Assembly (NCBI RefSeq): GCF_040529065.1 | Contig: NZ_CP132343.1 | Coordinates: 3,162,001-3,226,000, forward strand | Direction of reading: 5' to 3' | Length of the DNA stretch: 64,000 nucleotides | Source of the DNA: Xanthomonas sacchari | GTDB taxonomy: Bacteria > Pseudomonadota > Gammaproteobacteria > Xanthomonadales > Xanthomonadaceae | Shown here: positions 46,857 to 54,678 of the stretch, in pieces | Layout: each line of letters opens with the position of its first letter | Position numbering within the stretch: the first letter of the stretch is position 1 | Translations under genes and position numbers: made by a program | The notes under the pieces: generated by a model | What the model was told of the DNA's origin: nothing | Seen by the model: the letters and a program-made list of their open reading frames with translations, nothing else | The model's database searches: none

Positions 46857-48038
46857 TCAACGCGGCAACACGGCCGTGAAGTCGACGTCCTTGGCGACGT
46901 AGACATTCACGATGGTGCCCTGGTTGATGGTCACGGTGGCGGGACGGCGACGATCCAGGGCCTGGTCGGCCAGACGCTGGATGGACTGCGCCGTGTTGCT
47001 CTCGTACGGCTGCTCGGTGACGATGCCGGAATTGAGGCCGGTCGTCGTGGTCTTCGGGCCATGCTCGGCCGCCGCCCACTTGAAGGCGTCGCTGAGCAAG
47101 CTGATCATCAGCGCGGACGAGATGCGGCTCGCCCAATGCGCACTGTATTGGCCCGGGTGGCCGGCGCTGCCGAGGTTGTCGACGCCGGGACCGACCAGGG
47201 TCACATCGATGCCGGTCGGCGTGGTGATGCGGTCCCAGACCACCTGCATGCGCGGGCCGGTCGGTTCCGCGGGACCGTACTGGCCGAGGATCTTCGATCC
47301 CTTCGGCAGCAACAGGCGGCGGCCGTTGATGGAGTACACCGGCTCGGTGATGATGCAGGAGGTGAAGCCGGGGAAATCGGTGATGATCCGCGTCTCCAGC
47401 ACACAGCGGATATAGGTGCCACGCACCAGCAGACCGTCCGGGTTGGCGATCGGCTTGGCAGAGGTCTCCTGCTCCTGCTGCATCGGCGCACCGCCCTGCT
47501 CCTGTCCCGGCATCATGCCGCCAAGACCCTGGCCGCCGGCGTCCTGTTGCTGCAGGCCAGCCATGCGCCGCTCCAGCAAGGACGGCCCACGCTCCTGTCG
47601 CGGTGCCGACTGCATCTGCGCGTCGGTATCGGTGGGCATGGGCGGCAACGGCGGCAGGCTCGGCTGCTCGGCCAGCTGCACCGGCTCGGCCGGCTGCACC
47701 GGCGGCGCCGCCGCGGTCTGCGGCAGCGCAGGCGCCACCACTGCCTCCTGGCGCGGCTTCGGCGCCGGCTCGGGCGTGCTGCTGCCGCTCACCAGCCAGA
47801 AGATCGCCACGATCAGCAGCGCGGCGATACCGGCCAGGAACACCAGCGCCTTGCGATTGAGCTTCTTCAGGTCGCTGGAGCGCAGCACCGGCTCGTTGGC
47901 ATCCAGATCCGGGTCGGCGGTCTGCTGCTGGCGAGCGAAATAGGGATTCTCGCGCGGCGCGTCGTCCGCTTGCGGATTGCGCGGCTGGCCGTTATCGCGG
48001 CCGTAGTTTTCGTCAGACGGAGGTAGATTCGAGTTCAC
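46857..48038 (-). CDS. virB10: VirB10, envelope-spanning T4SS core protein
   Basis: 393 residues. It has a cytoplasmic N-terminus (1-65), a single membrane helix (about 66-86, ALVFLAGIAALLIVAIFWLV), a Pro/Gln-rich periplasmic stretch (about 87-190), and a C-terminal TrbI/VirB10 beta-barrel with LVRGTYIRCVLETRIITDFP, INGRRLLLPKGSKILGQYGP, and an antenna-type region near SALMISLLSDAFKWAAA. It links the inner and outer membranes, forming the outer pore with VirB7 and VirB9. Its start overlaps the end of virB9 by 4 bases. Confidence 0.94.
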   Translation of the reverse strand: MNSNLPPSDENYGRDNGQPRNPQADDAPRENPYFARQQQTADPDLDANEPVLRSSDLKKLNRKALVFLAGIAALLIVAIFWLVSGSSTPEPAPKPRQEAVVAPALPQTAAAPPVQPAEPVQLAEQPSLPPLPPMPTDTDAQMQSAPRQERGPSLLERRMAGLQQQDAGGQGLGGMMPGQEQGGAPMQQEQETSAKPIANPDGLLVRGTYIRCVLETRIITDFPGFTSCIITEPVYSINGRRLLLPKGSKILGQYGPAEPTGPRMQVVWDRITTPTGIDVTLVGPGVDNLGSAGHPGQYSAHWASRISSALMISLLSDAFKWAAAEHGPKTTTTGLNSGIVTEQPYESNTAQSIQRLADQALDRRRPATVTINQGTIVNVYVAKDVDFTAVLPR

Positions 48039-48796
48039 TTTTGCTTGTTCCTACGCAAGCCGACAACATTCTTGCCGTGGCGGATGACCAGGAAGGGATA
48101 GGTCCCGTGGACAATCAGGGTGTTGCCCTCGACGGTGGTATTGACCAGGAAATCCTCGTCGCTCTCCTTCTCGCGGCCGAACACGGCCGGGAAATTGCCT
48201 GTCGGGAAACGCGTCAGATCCATTTTGATGTAGGTGAACTTGCCATCGTCGTAGACGCTGCTCGGCACGATCCACATCTGCTTGGAGCGCGTGGAATAGT
48301 CGTAATCGAAGTAGTAATGGCGGTCCTTGGTCAGCCGTGTATCGAGCTGCGACTCGTCCTTCACCTCTTCGCTGGCCGCGGCAAAGCTGGTGTCCTTCGG
48401 ATAGGTGAAGGTGACCTTGTACTGCACGCCGGCCTGCTTGGCCTGCTCCAGCCGCTGCCAATCCGTGGCCACCACCTTCAATTCCAGTATGTAGGAATGG
48501 GTCGCGGTGCGAATCATCATGTTGGTGTCGACGTCGACGTTCTTCGGCTTCAGATAGAAGACGTTCTCGCGACGGCTGAGTTCCCAGCCACTGGTGAAAC
48601 CGGTGCTGTAATCGAGGATCTTCTCGTTCGGGCTCAGCTCGATCTGGGTGGTGATGCCCAGGCCGGTACGCACCTGATAGATCTTGTCAGGCTCGTACTC
48701 GTACTGCTGGACCACCTGGGCCGACGCGATCGGCGCGAACAGGCCCAGAGCCAGCAACGCAATATGCGCCGAACCGGTTTTCGTCAGGAAACTCAT
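48035..48796 (-). CDS. virB9: VirB9, T4SS outer-membrane core complex protein
   Basis: 253 residues. It has a signal peptide (1-26, ending IASAQ), an N-terminal CagX/VirB9 beta domain (QYEYEPDKIYQVRTGLGITT, PKNVDVDTNMMIRTATHSY), and a C-terminal domain (HYYFDYDYSTRSKQMWIVPS, TLIVHGTYPFLVIRHGKNVV) that binds VirB7. It overlaps virB8 and virB10 by 4 bases each. It is standard for the X-T4SS core. Confidence 0.94.
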   Translation of the reverse strand: MSFLTKTGSAHIALLALGLFAPIASAQVVQQYEYEPDKIYQVRTGLGITTQIELSPNEKILDYSTGFTSGWELSRRENVFYLKPKNVDVDTNMMIRTATHSYILELKVVATDWQRLEQAKQAGVQYKVTFTYPKDTSFAAASEEVKDESQLDTRLTKDRHYYFDYDYSTRSKQMWIVPSSVYDDGKFTYIKMDLTRFPTGNFPAVFGREKESDEDFLVNTTVEGNTLIVHGTYPFLVIRHGKNVVGLRRNKQK

Positions 48797-49806
48797 CGAA
48801 CGTTCGCTCCATTACCATTGTGCTGAGGTGCAACGTTGGGTGCAGGAGGGGCCGCAGCGGGCTGCGCCCCCGGATAGACGGGCGCGCTCCCCGGATTGGC
48901 CATCGGCTCCTGCTGCGGAACCGGCATCGTGCCGTTCGCACCGGGCATCGTCTGCTGACCAGGCATCTGCTGCGGCATGGGTGCCTGTCCCGCAGCGGCC
49001 GGCATCTGTGCGGCGGCCGGCTGCTGTACCGCGCCGGTTGCAGGTGCCTGCACAGCGGGCGACGGCGGAACCGGCATCGCCGAGTAGTCGTTGTCGACCC
49101 GGTAATCGGTCACCAGGAAGCCCAGCGGATTCTGCACCCGCAGATCGTCTTCCATGGCCAGATTGCTGTTGTACTTGAAGCCGAGGATGGCGAACTTGTT
49201 GTCGAGAAAGGTGGATTGCCCCGTCTTCTTGTCGTAGATGCTGCGCTGGAAACGCACGTTCGCACCGGTATACGGTTTGCCGCCGCCGCCCAGCAGGTTG
49301 ATGCTGAGGATCTTGACCCGAATCGAACGCGCCTTGCCGTAGGTGTAATACGGAGCCGAGGGATTGTTCGGCGCGTGCAGATTGAAATACTCCGCGCCCA
49401 CCGCGGAGTTCCGCGGCGCCATCGAGAACACGGTATTCCAGTCGTTGAGCCCCATCATCTCCGAATCGTAGGACTCACGCGCGGTGATGAAGCGCGCCAC
49501 GTTGCTCTTGGCCAGCGCCTCGCTGTTGGTGACACTCTGCACATCGCCGCTGTTGCGCAGCACCGACACCGTGGAATTGCCGGTGTACGCATCCGCCATC
49601 ACCAGATACGGCACCTTTTCCTTCAGCGGCAGCATGTAGTAATACCCGCCGCCCAGCAGCAGACACATGATGATCGCACCGAAGGCGACCCACCATGCGC
49701 GGCGCTCGCTGCGGCGCGCCAGATCCGCAATGCTGATCTCGTAGTTGACCGCCTTCGCGACCGCTTTGTTGACGTTTTCGCTTTCGGCCTGCTTTTTACC
49801 GAACAT
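48793..49806 (-). CDS. virB8: VirB8, inner-membrane assembly factor, with long Pro/Gln/Ala tail
   Basis: 337 residues. It has an N-terminal cytoplasmic piece (1-34), a membrane helix (about 36-59, WWVAFGAIIMCLLLGGGYYY), a periplasmic NTF2-like VirB8 domain (about 70-235, with YDSEMMGLNDWNTVFSMAPR and PLGFLVTDYRVDNDYS at its end), and a ~100-residue Pro/Gln/Ala/Met-rich low-complexity tail. The tail is longer than in Agrobacterium VirB8 (about 237 in all). X-T4SS VirB8 proteins are long too, as I recall. It is located 60 bases after virB7. Confidence 0.9.
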   Translation of the reverse strand: MFGKKQAESENVNKAVAKAVNYEISIADLARRSERRAWWVAFGAIIMCLLLGGGYYYMLPLKEKVPYLVMADAYTGNSTVSVLRNSGDVQSVTNSEALAKSNVARFITARESYDSEMMGLNDWNTVFSMAPRNSAVGAEYFNLHAPNNPSAPYYTYGKARSIRVKILSINLLGGGGKPYTGANVRFQRSIYDKKTGQSTFLDNKFAILGFKYNSNLAMEDDLRVQNPLGFLVTDYRVDNDYSAMPVPPSPAVQAPATGAVQQPAAAQMPAAAGQAPMPQQMPGQQTMPGANGTMPVPQQEPMANPGSAPVYPGAQPAAAPPAPNVAPQHNGNGANVR

Positions 49807-49866
49807 CAGACTTCACCAGGTTCGTAATATGGCTGCCGGCGCGCAGCGTGCGCACCGGCGGTGACG

Positions 49867-50289
49867 TCACTTCGCGCTGTCGCTGGTCGCCGGCGTACCG
49901 CTCACCGACGACGACGGCTGCACCAGGATGCGATTGCCCGCAGCGGTCACGCTCAGACCTTCCTGTGCATAGACCACGCTCAGCTCGGCGACTGCCTGCT
50001 GGATGCTGGTGGTGTTGATCTTTGCGACCGGCGCATACAGCGTGTAGTCGGACTGGATGCCGTAGGACAGCTGCATGTTCGAATCCTTGGCCCAGCGCTC
50101 GAGCATCGTCTTCAGCGTGCCGTCCATCGGAATCGCCTGGTACACGTACGACGAGTACAGCGGGATCTCCATGGTCGACTCGGAAAAACGGTTGACCGGC
50201 TTCCATTTGCCGCGAAAGTCGGGCGCGGGCCTGGTTGCACAGGCGCTCAACAGCGCGACGGCACTCAACGTAGCGATCAGCCGAAACAT
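49867..50289 (-). CDS. virB7: VirB7 lipoprotein with N0-like domain (X-T4SS type)
   Basis: 140 residues. A lipobox LLSAC places the lipidated Cys near residue 17. Next comes the VirB9-binding peptide (TRPAPDFRGKWKPVNRF), then a globular part (about 50-125, GTLKTMLERWAKDSNMQLSY, SIQQAVAELSVVYAQEGLSV). That second part resembles the N0 domain of secretins and STN domains, the mark of Xanthomonas VirB7 (139 residues in X. citri); typical VirB7 is about 55. A GTG five codons upstream is an alternative start. It heads the virB7-virB6 series. Confidence 0.93.
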   Translation of the reverse strand: MFRLIATLSAVALLSACATRPAPDFRGKWKPVNRFSESTMEIPLYSSYVYQAIPMDGTLKTMLERWAKDSNMQLSYGIQSDYTLYAPVAKINTTSIQQAVAELSVVYAQEGLSVTAAGNRILVQPSSSVSGTPATSDSAK

Positions 50290-50602
50290 ATGCGTTCTTT
50301 TCACGCGAGCCTCTGAATTACGGAAACGTGTAGAGAGCGGGCGGCGCGCAGGCGGCCCACTGCTGGATGGCGGAATTCGACGCAACGACGCGACACAGGC
50401 GTCGCAAGAAGGAAGCTGCCGGGAACGACACGGACACGGATCCGCGGCAGGCAACGGGATGCTCCCGAGGCCGCGCGATCGGCGCCGAAGAAAACGGAAT
50501 TTGACGACAAACCTTCCATGTCACCCCTTACGTGCGCCTGTTCGGCTCACGCCCCTGTTCCTGTACCTGTTTCTGTTACCAACGCATCGCCATACTCGCG
50601 AG

Positions 50603-50631
50603 AATGTGCCGGAGGGGCATGCTCACGTCAA
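50603..50631 (-). promoter_or_regulatory. Candidate promoter of the virB7 operon
   Basis: On the minus strand TTGACG (50631-50626), a 17-base spacer and CACATT (50608-50603) form a fair sigma-70-like pair about 310 bases before virB7. The 407-base gap (50290-50696) also has an AT-rich tract near 50640-50695 (T7 run on the minus strand at about 50641-50648) that may end the virD4 transcript. No gene is seen there. Confidence 0.4.
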
Positions 50632-50696
50632 GCATTTGGCAAAAAAACGTTCAAATGATAAATACGCCCAAAAAATAGGTGTTTTTCGTCACACTT

Positions 50697-52370
50697 TTAA
50701 ATCGAGAGCGTCGGAATGTCGACTTTGGGCCGCAGTCGCGCGGTGAAGTGGCGATCCTTGTAGTACTTGATCTTGTCGCACTTCACCGGGTGCGGAATGC
50801 CCTCGTACAAGAACACCTCTTGATCGTTGCCCATCGCCTTCAACTCCTGCGGCAGCATCAGCGCCCGCTTCTCCTCCGACACGCTCCGGGTCACGTCCTT
50901 GCCGCGCGTGACGTTCTTCTTACGGAAGGTGGTGTAGCCGAGCATCTCGGAGTAGTCGTTGGCATCCTGCTGCTCGCGCGGAGCGTAGAGAATCTGCAGT
51001 GCATGATTCGTGATGATGGTCCGCGAGATGTCCTTGCCATAGGTGGCATCGAGCTGGGCCATGCTCTGGATGATCGGCAGAAGGCGGACATTGTAGCCAG
51101 CCATATATGACACTGCCGAGGCGATGATGTCGACCTTGCCGATGGCGGTGAACTCGTCCATCAGCAGCAGGCACTGGTACTTCAGCGCCGGATTGCTCTT
51201 GGGCAGTTCCTTGGTGTTGAGGTTGATGATCTGGCTGAAGAACAGGTTGATGATCAGGCGGCTTTCGGCCAGCTTGTTGGGCTGGATGCCGATGTAGATG
51301 GTCATCTTCTTCTTGCGCAGATCGGTGAGCAGGAAGTCGTTGTCGCTGGTGGCCGCATCCAGCACCGGGTTGATCCAGGCGTTGAGCGGCTCCTTGAGCG
51401 TGCCCATGATCGAGGCGAAGGTCTCGTCCGCCTGCGACAGCAGGTTGGAGAACGCCGACTTGGCATTGCCGCTGAGGAAGCGCCGCTCCGACAGCGACTT
51501 CAGGTACTTCTTCAGGTCGGTGCCGTCGCCGGAAGACAGGCGGTAGATCGCGCCCAGCGTCGGCGTGCCGAGACCGCCGGGGAAGCCTATGTTGCGCTCG
51601 TCGTCCCAGTTCTCGAACAAATACAGCGAGAACGCCATGAACGCGTTGCGCGCCTGGCTGACCCAGAACTTCTGGTCGTCCGAACCGTCCGGGTACAGCA
51701 TGGCGGCGATGCTCATCAGGTCCGACACGCGGAACGCCGGGTCGTCGGAGACGTAGCTGAGCGGGTTCCAGCGGTGGGTGCGGCGGTCCTCGGCGAAGGG
51801 ATTGAACAGGAACACTTCCTGGCCCTGGCTGGCGCGCCAGCCGCTGGTCAGGTCGAAGTTCTCCTGCTTGATGTCCAGGACCACCACCGATTCCTGGTAC
51901 TCGAGCAGGTTCGGAATGACCACGCCGACGCCCTTGCCCGACCGGGTCGGGGCCGCCAGGATCACGAACTGCTGGCCGCTGAGGCGCACCAGCTTGCCGC
52001 GGAACTTGCCCACCACGATGCCGTCGCCGCTGGTCTTGAACAGCCCGTGCTTGGACAGGTCGGCCGCACCGGCAAAGCGTGCGTCGCCGTGCAGGCTGCG
52101 CTTGGCCGGCTTGAACATCAGCACCAGGATCAGCAGGGCCACCAGGCCGGGCAAGCCGAAGCCGAGGTAGCCGGCCCATTTGATCTTGCCGACGTAGGGA
52201 GCCACCTCCGGCAAGCCGATGGCGTGGACGTACTGGTAGTAGGTGCCAGGCCCGAACATCCGCGTGTCCAGCTTCAACAGCAGCAGGACCAGGTAGCCGG
52301 ACAGGAAATAGCCGCAGACGGCCGTGAGCACGACGACGAGCGCCGCCGCAACGAGTTTACGATTCGACAA
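50697..52370 (-). CDS. virD4: VirD4, T4SS coupling protein
   Basis: 557 residues. Two N-terminal membrane helices (about 6-32 and 66-86) precede a cytoplasmic TraG/TraD-type ATPase: Walker A APTRSGKG (140-147), PNLLEYQESVVVLDIKQEN, Walker B QCLLLMDEFTAIG, and SVSYMAGYNVRLLPIIQSMA with the conserved Gln. In the X-T4SS, VirD4 recognises bacterial-killing effectors through their XVIP C-terminal domains. It is the first of the cluster (5' end of the minus strand), separated from virB7 by 407 bases and probably expressed on its own. Confidence 0.95.
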   Translation of the reverse strand: MSNRKLVAAALVVVLTAVCGYFLSGYLVLLLLKLDTRMFGPGTYYQYVHAIGLPEVAPYVGKIKWAGYLGFGLPGLVALLILVLMFKPAKRSLHGDARFAGAADLSKHGLFKTSGDGIVVGKFRGKLVRLSGQQFVILAAPTRSGKGVGVVIPNLLEYQESVVVLDIKQENFDLTSGWRASQGQEVFLFNPFAEDRRTHRWNPLSYVSDDPAFRVSDLMSIAAMLYPDGSDDQKFWVSQARNAFMAFSLYLFENWDDERNIGFPGGLGTPTLGAIYRLSSGDGTDLKKYLKSLSERRFLSGNAKSAFSNLLSQADETFASIMGTLKEPLNAWINPVLDAATSDNDFLLTDLRKKKMTIYIGIQPNKLAESRLIINLFFSQIINLNTKELPKSNPALKYQCLLLMDEFTAIGKVDIIASAVSYMAGYNVRLLPIIQSMAQLDATYGKDISRTIITNHALQILYAPREQQDANDYSEMLGYTTFRKKNVTRGKDVTRSVSEEKRALMLPQELKAMGNDQEVFLYEGIPHPVKCDKIKYYKDRHFTARLRPKVDIPTLSI

Positions 52371-52619
52371 GCCCTATCCTCCCTGATCCATCCTGGCAAA
52401 TATTCTAGAGCGAGTTCCGTATTTTGAGACGCCCCGTGTCGACAGTCTGCGAGGCGAGCGGGAGTGCCTGGCGCAGACTCGGCCGGAACGGCTCGTCGTT
52501 GAAGGGCGGCATCGCCAGGCAGCCATGACCACGATGGCACCGGCACCCCGTAACTGCGGCTCGCCTCGCCCGCCAGCCTGTGCGGGCGGCGCCACGGCCT
52601 AGGATGGGGGTATTGCGTT
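52371..52619. other. 249-base gap upstream of virD4
   Basis: No gene-like frame or strong signal is seen. It should hold the virD4 promoter (minus strand), with AGGATAGGG just before the ATG as a ribosome site. Confidence 0.35.
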
Positions 52620-52877
52620 TCAGCGGCGCTGCCGCGTGCTCGGCCTGTTCCGCGAAGGCTTCTTTTCCGCACTGACCGCGTCCCGATCGCGCTCGACCAG
52701 GCTGTCCAGGAAGACCCGTGCCTCGTCCCAGGACATGTCGTGCGGATCCATGCGGGCGCCGCCGTCGGTGGTGACCGCATAGCCGACCACGTTGGCCGGG
52801 CTGTATTCCGGCTCCCGGGTCAACGCCACGAGCTGGTAGCGTCCTTTGACTTGCACCGTATGATGGTATTCCACCAT
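52620..52877 (-). CDS. Small hypothetical protein (85 aa)
   Basis: 85 residues: a compact N-terminal part that looks like two or three beta strands (MVEYHHTVQVKGRYQLVALT, VVGYAVTTDGGARMDP), a helical part (SWDEARVFLDSLVERDRD) and a basic tail (KKPSRNRPSTRQRR). GAGGAGG is eight bases before the ATG, so translation is well supported. The basic tail could bind nucleic acid. It lies upstream of virD4 on the same strand, 249 bases away. I do not recognise a family. Confidence 0.65.
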   Translation of the reverse strand: MVEYHHTVQVKGRYQLVALTREPEYSPANVVGYAVTTDGGARMDPHDMSWDEARVFLDSLVERDRDAVSAEKKPSRNRPSTRQRR

Positions 52878-52979
52878 GCGCCTGGCCTCCTCGCCTGATC
52901 GTCCGCTCGGATGCTAAAGCAAGCCCGGGCGCGGGAACAGCGCCTCGTGAAGGGAAGCCGGTCGCCGTCACGCGGGCAC

Positions 52980-53002
52980 AAAAAAAGGCCCCGAAGGGCC
53001 TT
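52980..53002 (-). terminator. Rho-independent terminator of the two-gene unit at 53025-53567
   Basis: On the minus strand a 7-bp stem AAGGCCC/GGGCCTT (52985-52991 with 52996-53002) with loop TTCG is followed by seven T. It starts 22 bases after the stop of the 53-residue gene. Confidence 0.88.
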
Positions 53003-53024
53003 CTTTCGTTCGCAGAACCGGAGG

Positions 53025-53186
53025 TCAGGCTGGCGAAAGCTCCTCGCAGCCAGCAAACGCCGAATCGAGATGGTCGTCGATTCTGCGCAACTCCGCTATG
53101 GCTTCGTTGGCCAACGCGATCAGATCTGCCCGGCTCTTCGGACTTGCTAGAGCGAGCAAATCAAAGTTCAGGCTAGTGCTGTTCAT
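53025..53186 (-). CDS. Very small hypothetical protein (53 aa)
   Basis: 53 residues, beginning MNSTSLNFDLLALASPKSRA and ending FAGCEELSPA, mostly helical and acidic. GGAGAAGG lies just before the ATG. It follows the 119-residue gene by 21 bases and is followed by a strong terminator, so the two form a unit. No family recognised. Lower GC than the flanking genes. Confidence 0.65.
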   Translation of the reverse strand: MNSTSLNFDLLALASPKSRADLIALANEAIAELRRIDDHLDSAFAGCEELSPA

Positions 53187-53207
53187 GACCTTCTCCATAC
53201 ATTTGCT

Positions 53208-53567
53208 TCAAAATTGTGACTGCTGACGCAGTTCCACCATGATTCTTTCGGCCTCAGCGTGCTCATTGCTTTCAAGCGCGGCTGCAAGCTGCCTCATCTT
53301 GAGGATGCACTGGCGCGAGTTAAGGGCGTTGCGCGTCTCGTCGTATTCCAACAACCCACTATCAACCAGTTGGATGAGGGCAAAATCTATGAACTCAAAG
53401 CCTTGAAGCACATCTGGAAGACTGGGGTTCAGCACCTCACTGAACTTCACAAACCCAAACCGCTCATGGGCAGCAATCAACTTGTTGACCTGAACTACTA
53501 CCCGGGCCCAGATCTGGGACAGCAACTCTGGCAGAGAAGGCTCCACCCCACGCGATCCATCACTCAT
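53208..53567 (-). CDS. Hypothetical helical protein (119 aa)
   Basis: 119 residues with no signal peptide or membrane segment; predicted by eye to be all-helical (SLPELLSQIWARVVVQVNKL, FIDFALIQLVDSGLLEYDET, CILKMRQLAAALESNEHAEA). AAGGAAG stands six bases before the ATG 53567. It is the first gene of a two-gene unit with the 53-residue gene. Base composition is nearer 50% GC than its neighbours, and it sits near a recombinase remnant and tRNA-Val, so it was probably acquired. I do not recognise a function; a small toxin-antitoxin, phage-defence or effector-immunity unit are only guesses. Confidence 0.65.
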   Translation of the reverse strand: MSDGSRGVEPSLPELLSQIWARVVVQVNKLIAAHERFGFVKFSEVLNPSLPDVLQGFEFIDFALIQLVDSGLLEYDETRNALNSRQCILKMRQLAAALESNEHAEAERIMVELRQQSQF

Positions 53568-54097
53568 CGGTTCTTCCTTGCCAAGCTACCCTACGGCGCC
53601 GCCGTGTTTCAGTTCAGTAGGTTCGGTACCCTACGCCCGGGCGGATGGTGCAACAGACTTACTGTGATTTCTAGTAGGTAAATTCCCTAATCCGCCAGGA
53701 AAAGCTGAAACGGCGCCAAAACGGCGGCCTAAATCAAAAGAAACAACAAGTTACGATATGAACGAAAAGGTTCATTGCGTTGCCTTACGATGCATATCGG
53801 CATGCTGACGAGGATCTGAAAGGACGAACTGCGCTAACGCATCCTGCCGCATTCTTCCGCTACCACCCACCCTACAATCGCCTTAACGTACACCCAAAGC
53901 TAGAACGAGGAGGCGAACACTGTGTGACGACCGGGCGACGCTTGTGTTTTTCGTCAAGGTCGAAACAACAGACCACGGCCTTCGCCGTAAAATTCCCGAA
54001 GCTGGTCAACCCATTTCGTCGCCCACGCTTCGACGTACCGCACCCCGTCGGCGGCAGCGCTAAAGAACTGTAACCGGAGCCGGTCGCTACCGACGTT
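53568..54097. other. 530-base low-GC region between small genes and recombinase remnant
   Basis: No gene is supported. A 97-codon plus-strand frame (53780-54073, TTG start) lacks a ribosome site or family. The lower GC and the neighbouring integrase fragment suggest remnants of an inserted element. Confidence 0.4.
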
Positions 54098-54537
54098 GAG
54101 CGCTACCCTGCACCGGACCGGTCGAAGCCGTCGGCCTACTTCGTCCACTGGCACCAGCGGCCGGTGGCCTCGACGACTTGGCGCAAGCTGCGGCGCGCGG
54201 CGCTGCTGCCGGCCTGGTTCGTCCCGAAGACCATTCGCCACACCGTGGCCACCTGGCTGCGCCAGCGCGGCGCTCATGGGTGGGAGGTGCGGGCCTGCTT
54301 GGGCACCACGCCGGCAGGACGACGGACGCCTACGCCAAGCTCAACCAGGCCTACCTCGGCGAAGCACGCAAGGCGCCGCAGGCGATCGCGGAAGAGCTTC
54401 CACTCGACGTGCCCCGACTGCGCCCCCTTGGGGTCAGTTCGGGGTCAGTCGAGGATGTTCGCGCTGTTGATCGATCCACCGAAACCGCTGGGACGCTTGG
54501 TTTCGAGTGGTGGGCGGTACAGGGTTCGAACCTGTGA
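54098..54537 (+). pseudogene. Tyrosine recombinase/integrase C-terminal remnant (frameshifted)
   Basis: The first frame from 54098 reads ERYPAPDRSKPSAYFVHWHQ, then WRKLRRAALLPAWFVPKTIR and HTVATWLRQRG, the box II Arg-His region of phage-type integrases. Near 54285-54300 the frame slips: LGHHAGRTTDAYAKLNQAYL (His and likely Tyr nucleophile) continues in another frame, then EARKAPQAIAEELPLDVPRL. The N-terminal ~200 residues are missing, with a stop at 54071-54073. The reading frame runs into the 3' end of tRNA-Val. This is the usual place for an integrase at a tRNA attachment site, here decayed. Confidence 0.82.
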
Positions 54538-54582
54538 CCCCTACCATGTCAAGGTAGTGCTCTACCGCTGAGCTAACCGCCC
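54508..54582 (-). tRNA. tRNA-Val(GAC)
   Basis: 75 nt with encoded CCA (complement of 54508-54510). Acceptor GGGCGGT/ACCGCCC, anticodon stem CTACC/GGTAG with loop TTGACAT (anticodon GAC), T loop TTCGAAC. All stems pair. Its 3' end faces the integrase remnant. Confidence 0.95.
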
Positions 54583-54678
54583 TTCTCTGCCGCGGCGCAC
54601 CGCTGCAGGGGCGCGAATCTTAGCCCACCTGGCGGACAAGAACAATACCCACCGTGTGATCACCCCACGGCGGCCGGC

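Noticed and set aside
46838-46906. Longer VirB11 beginning at ATG 46906
   Set aside because: It would overlap virB10 by 50 bases and add a Ser/Arg stretch not found in the family; GTG 46837 gives the expected N-terminus.
53780-54073. 97-codon plus-strand frame before the integrase remnant
   Set aside because: TTG start, no ribosome site, no family; it ends just where the integrase fragment begins and is better seen as debris.
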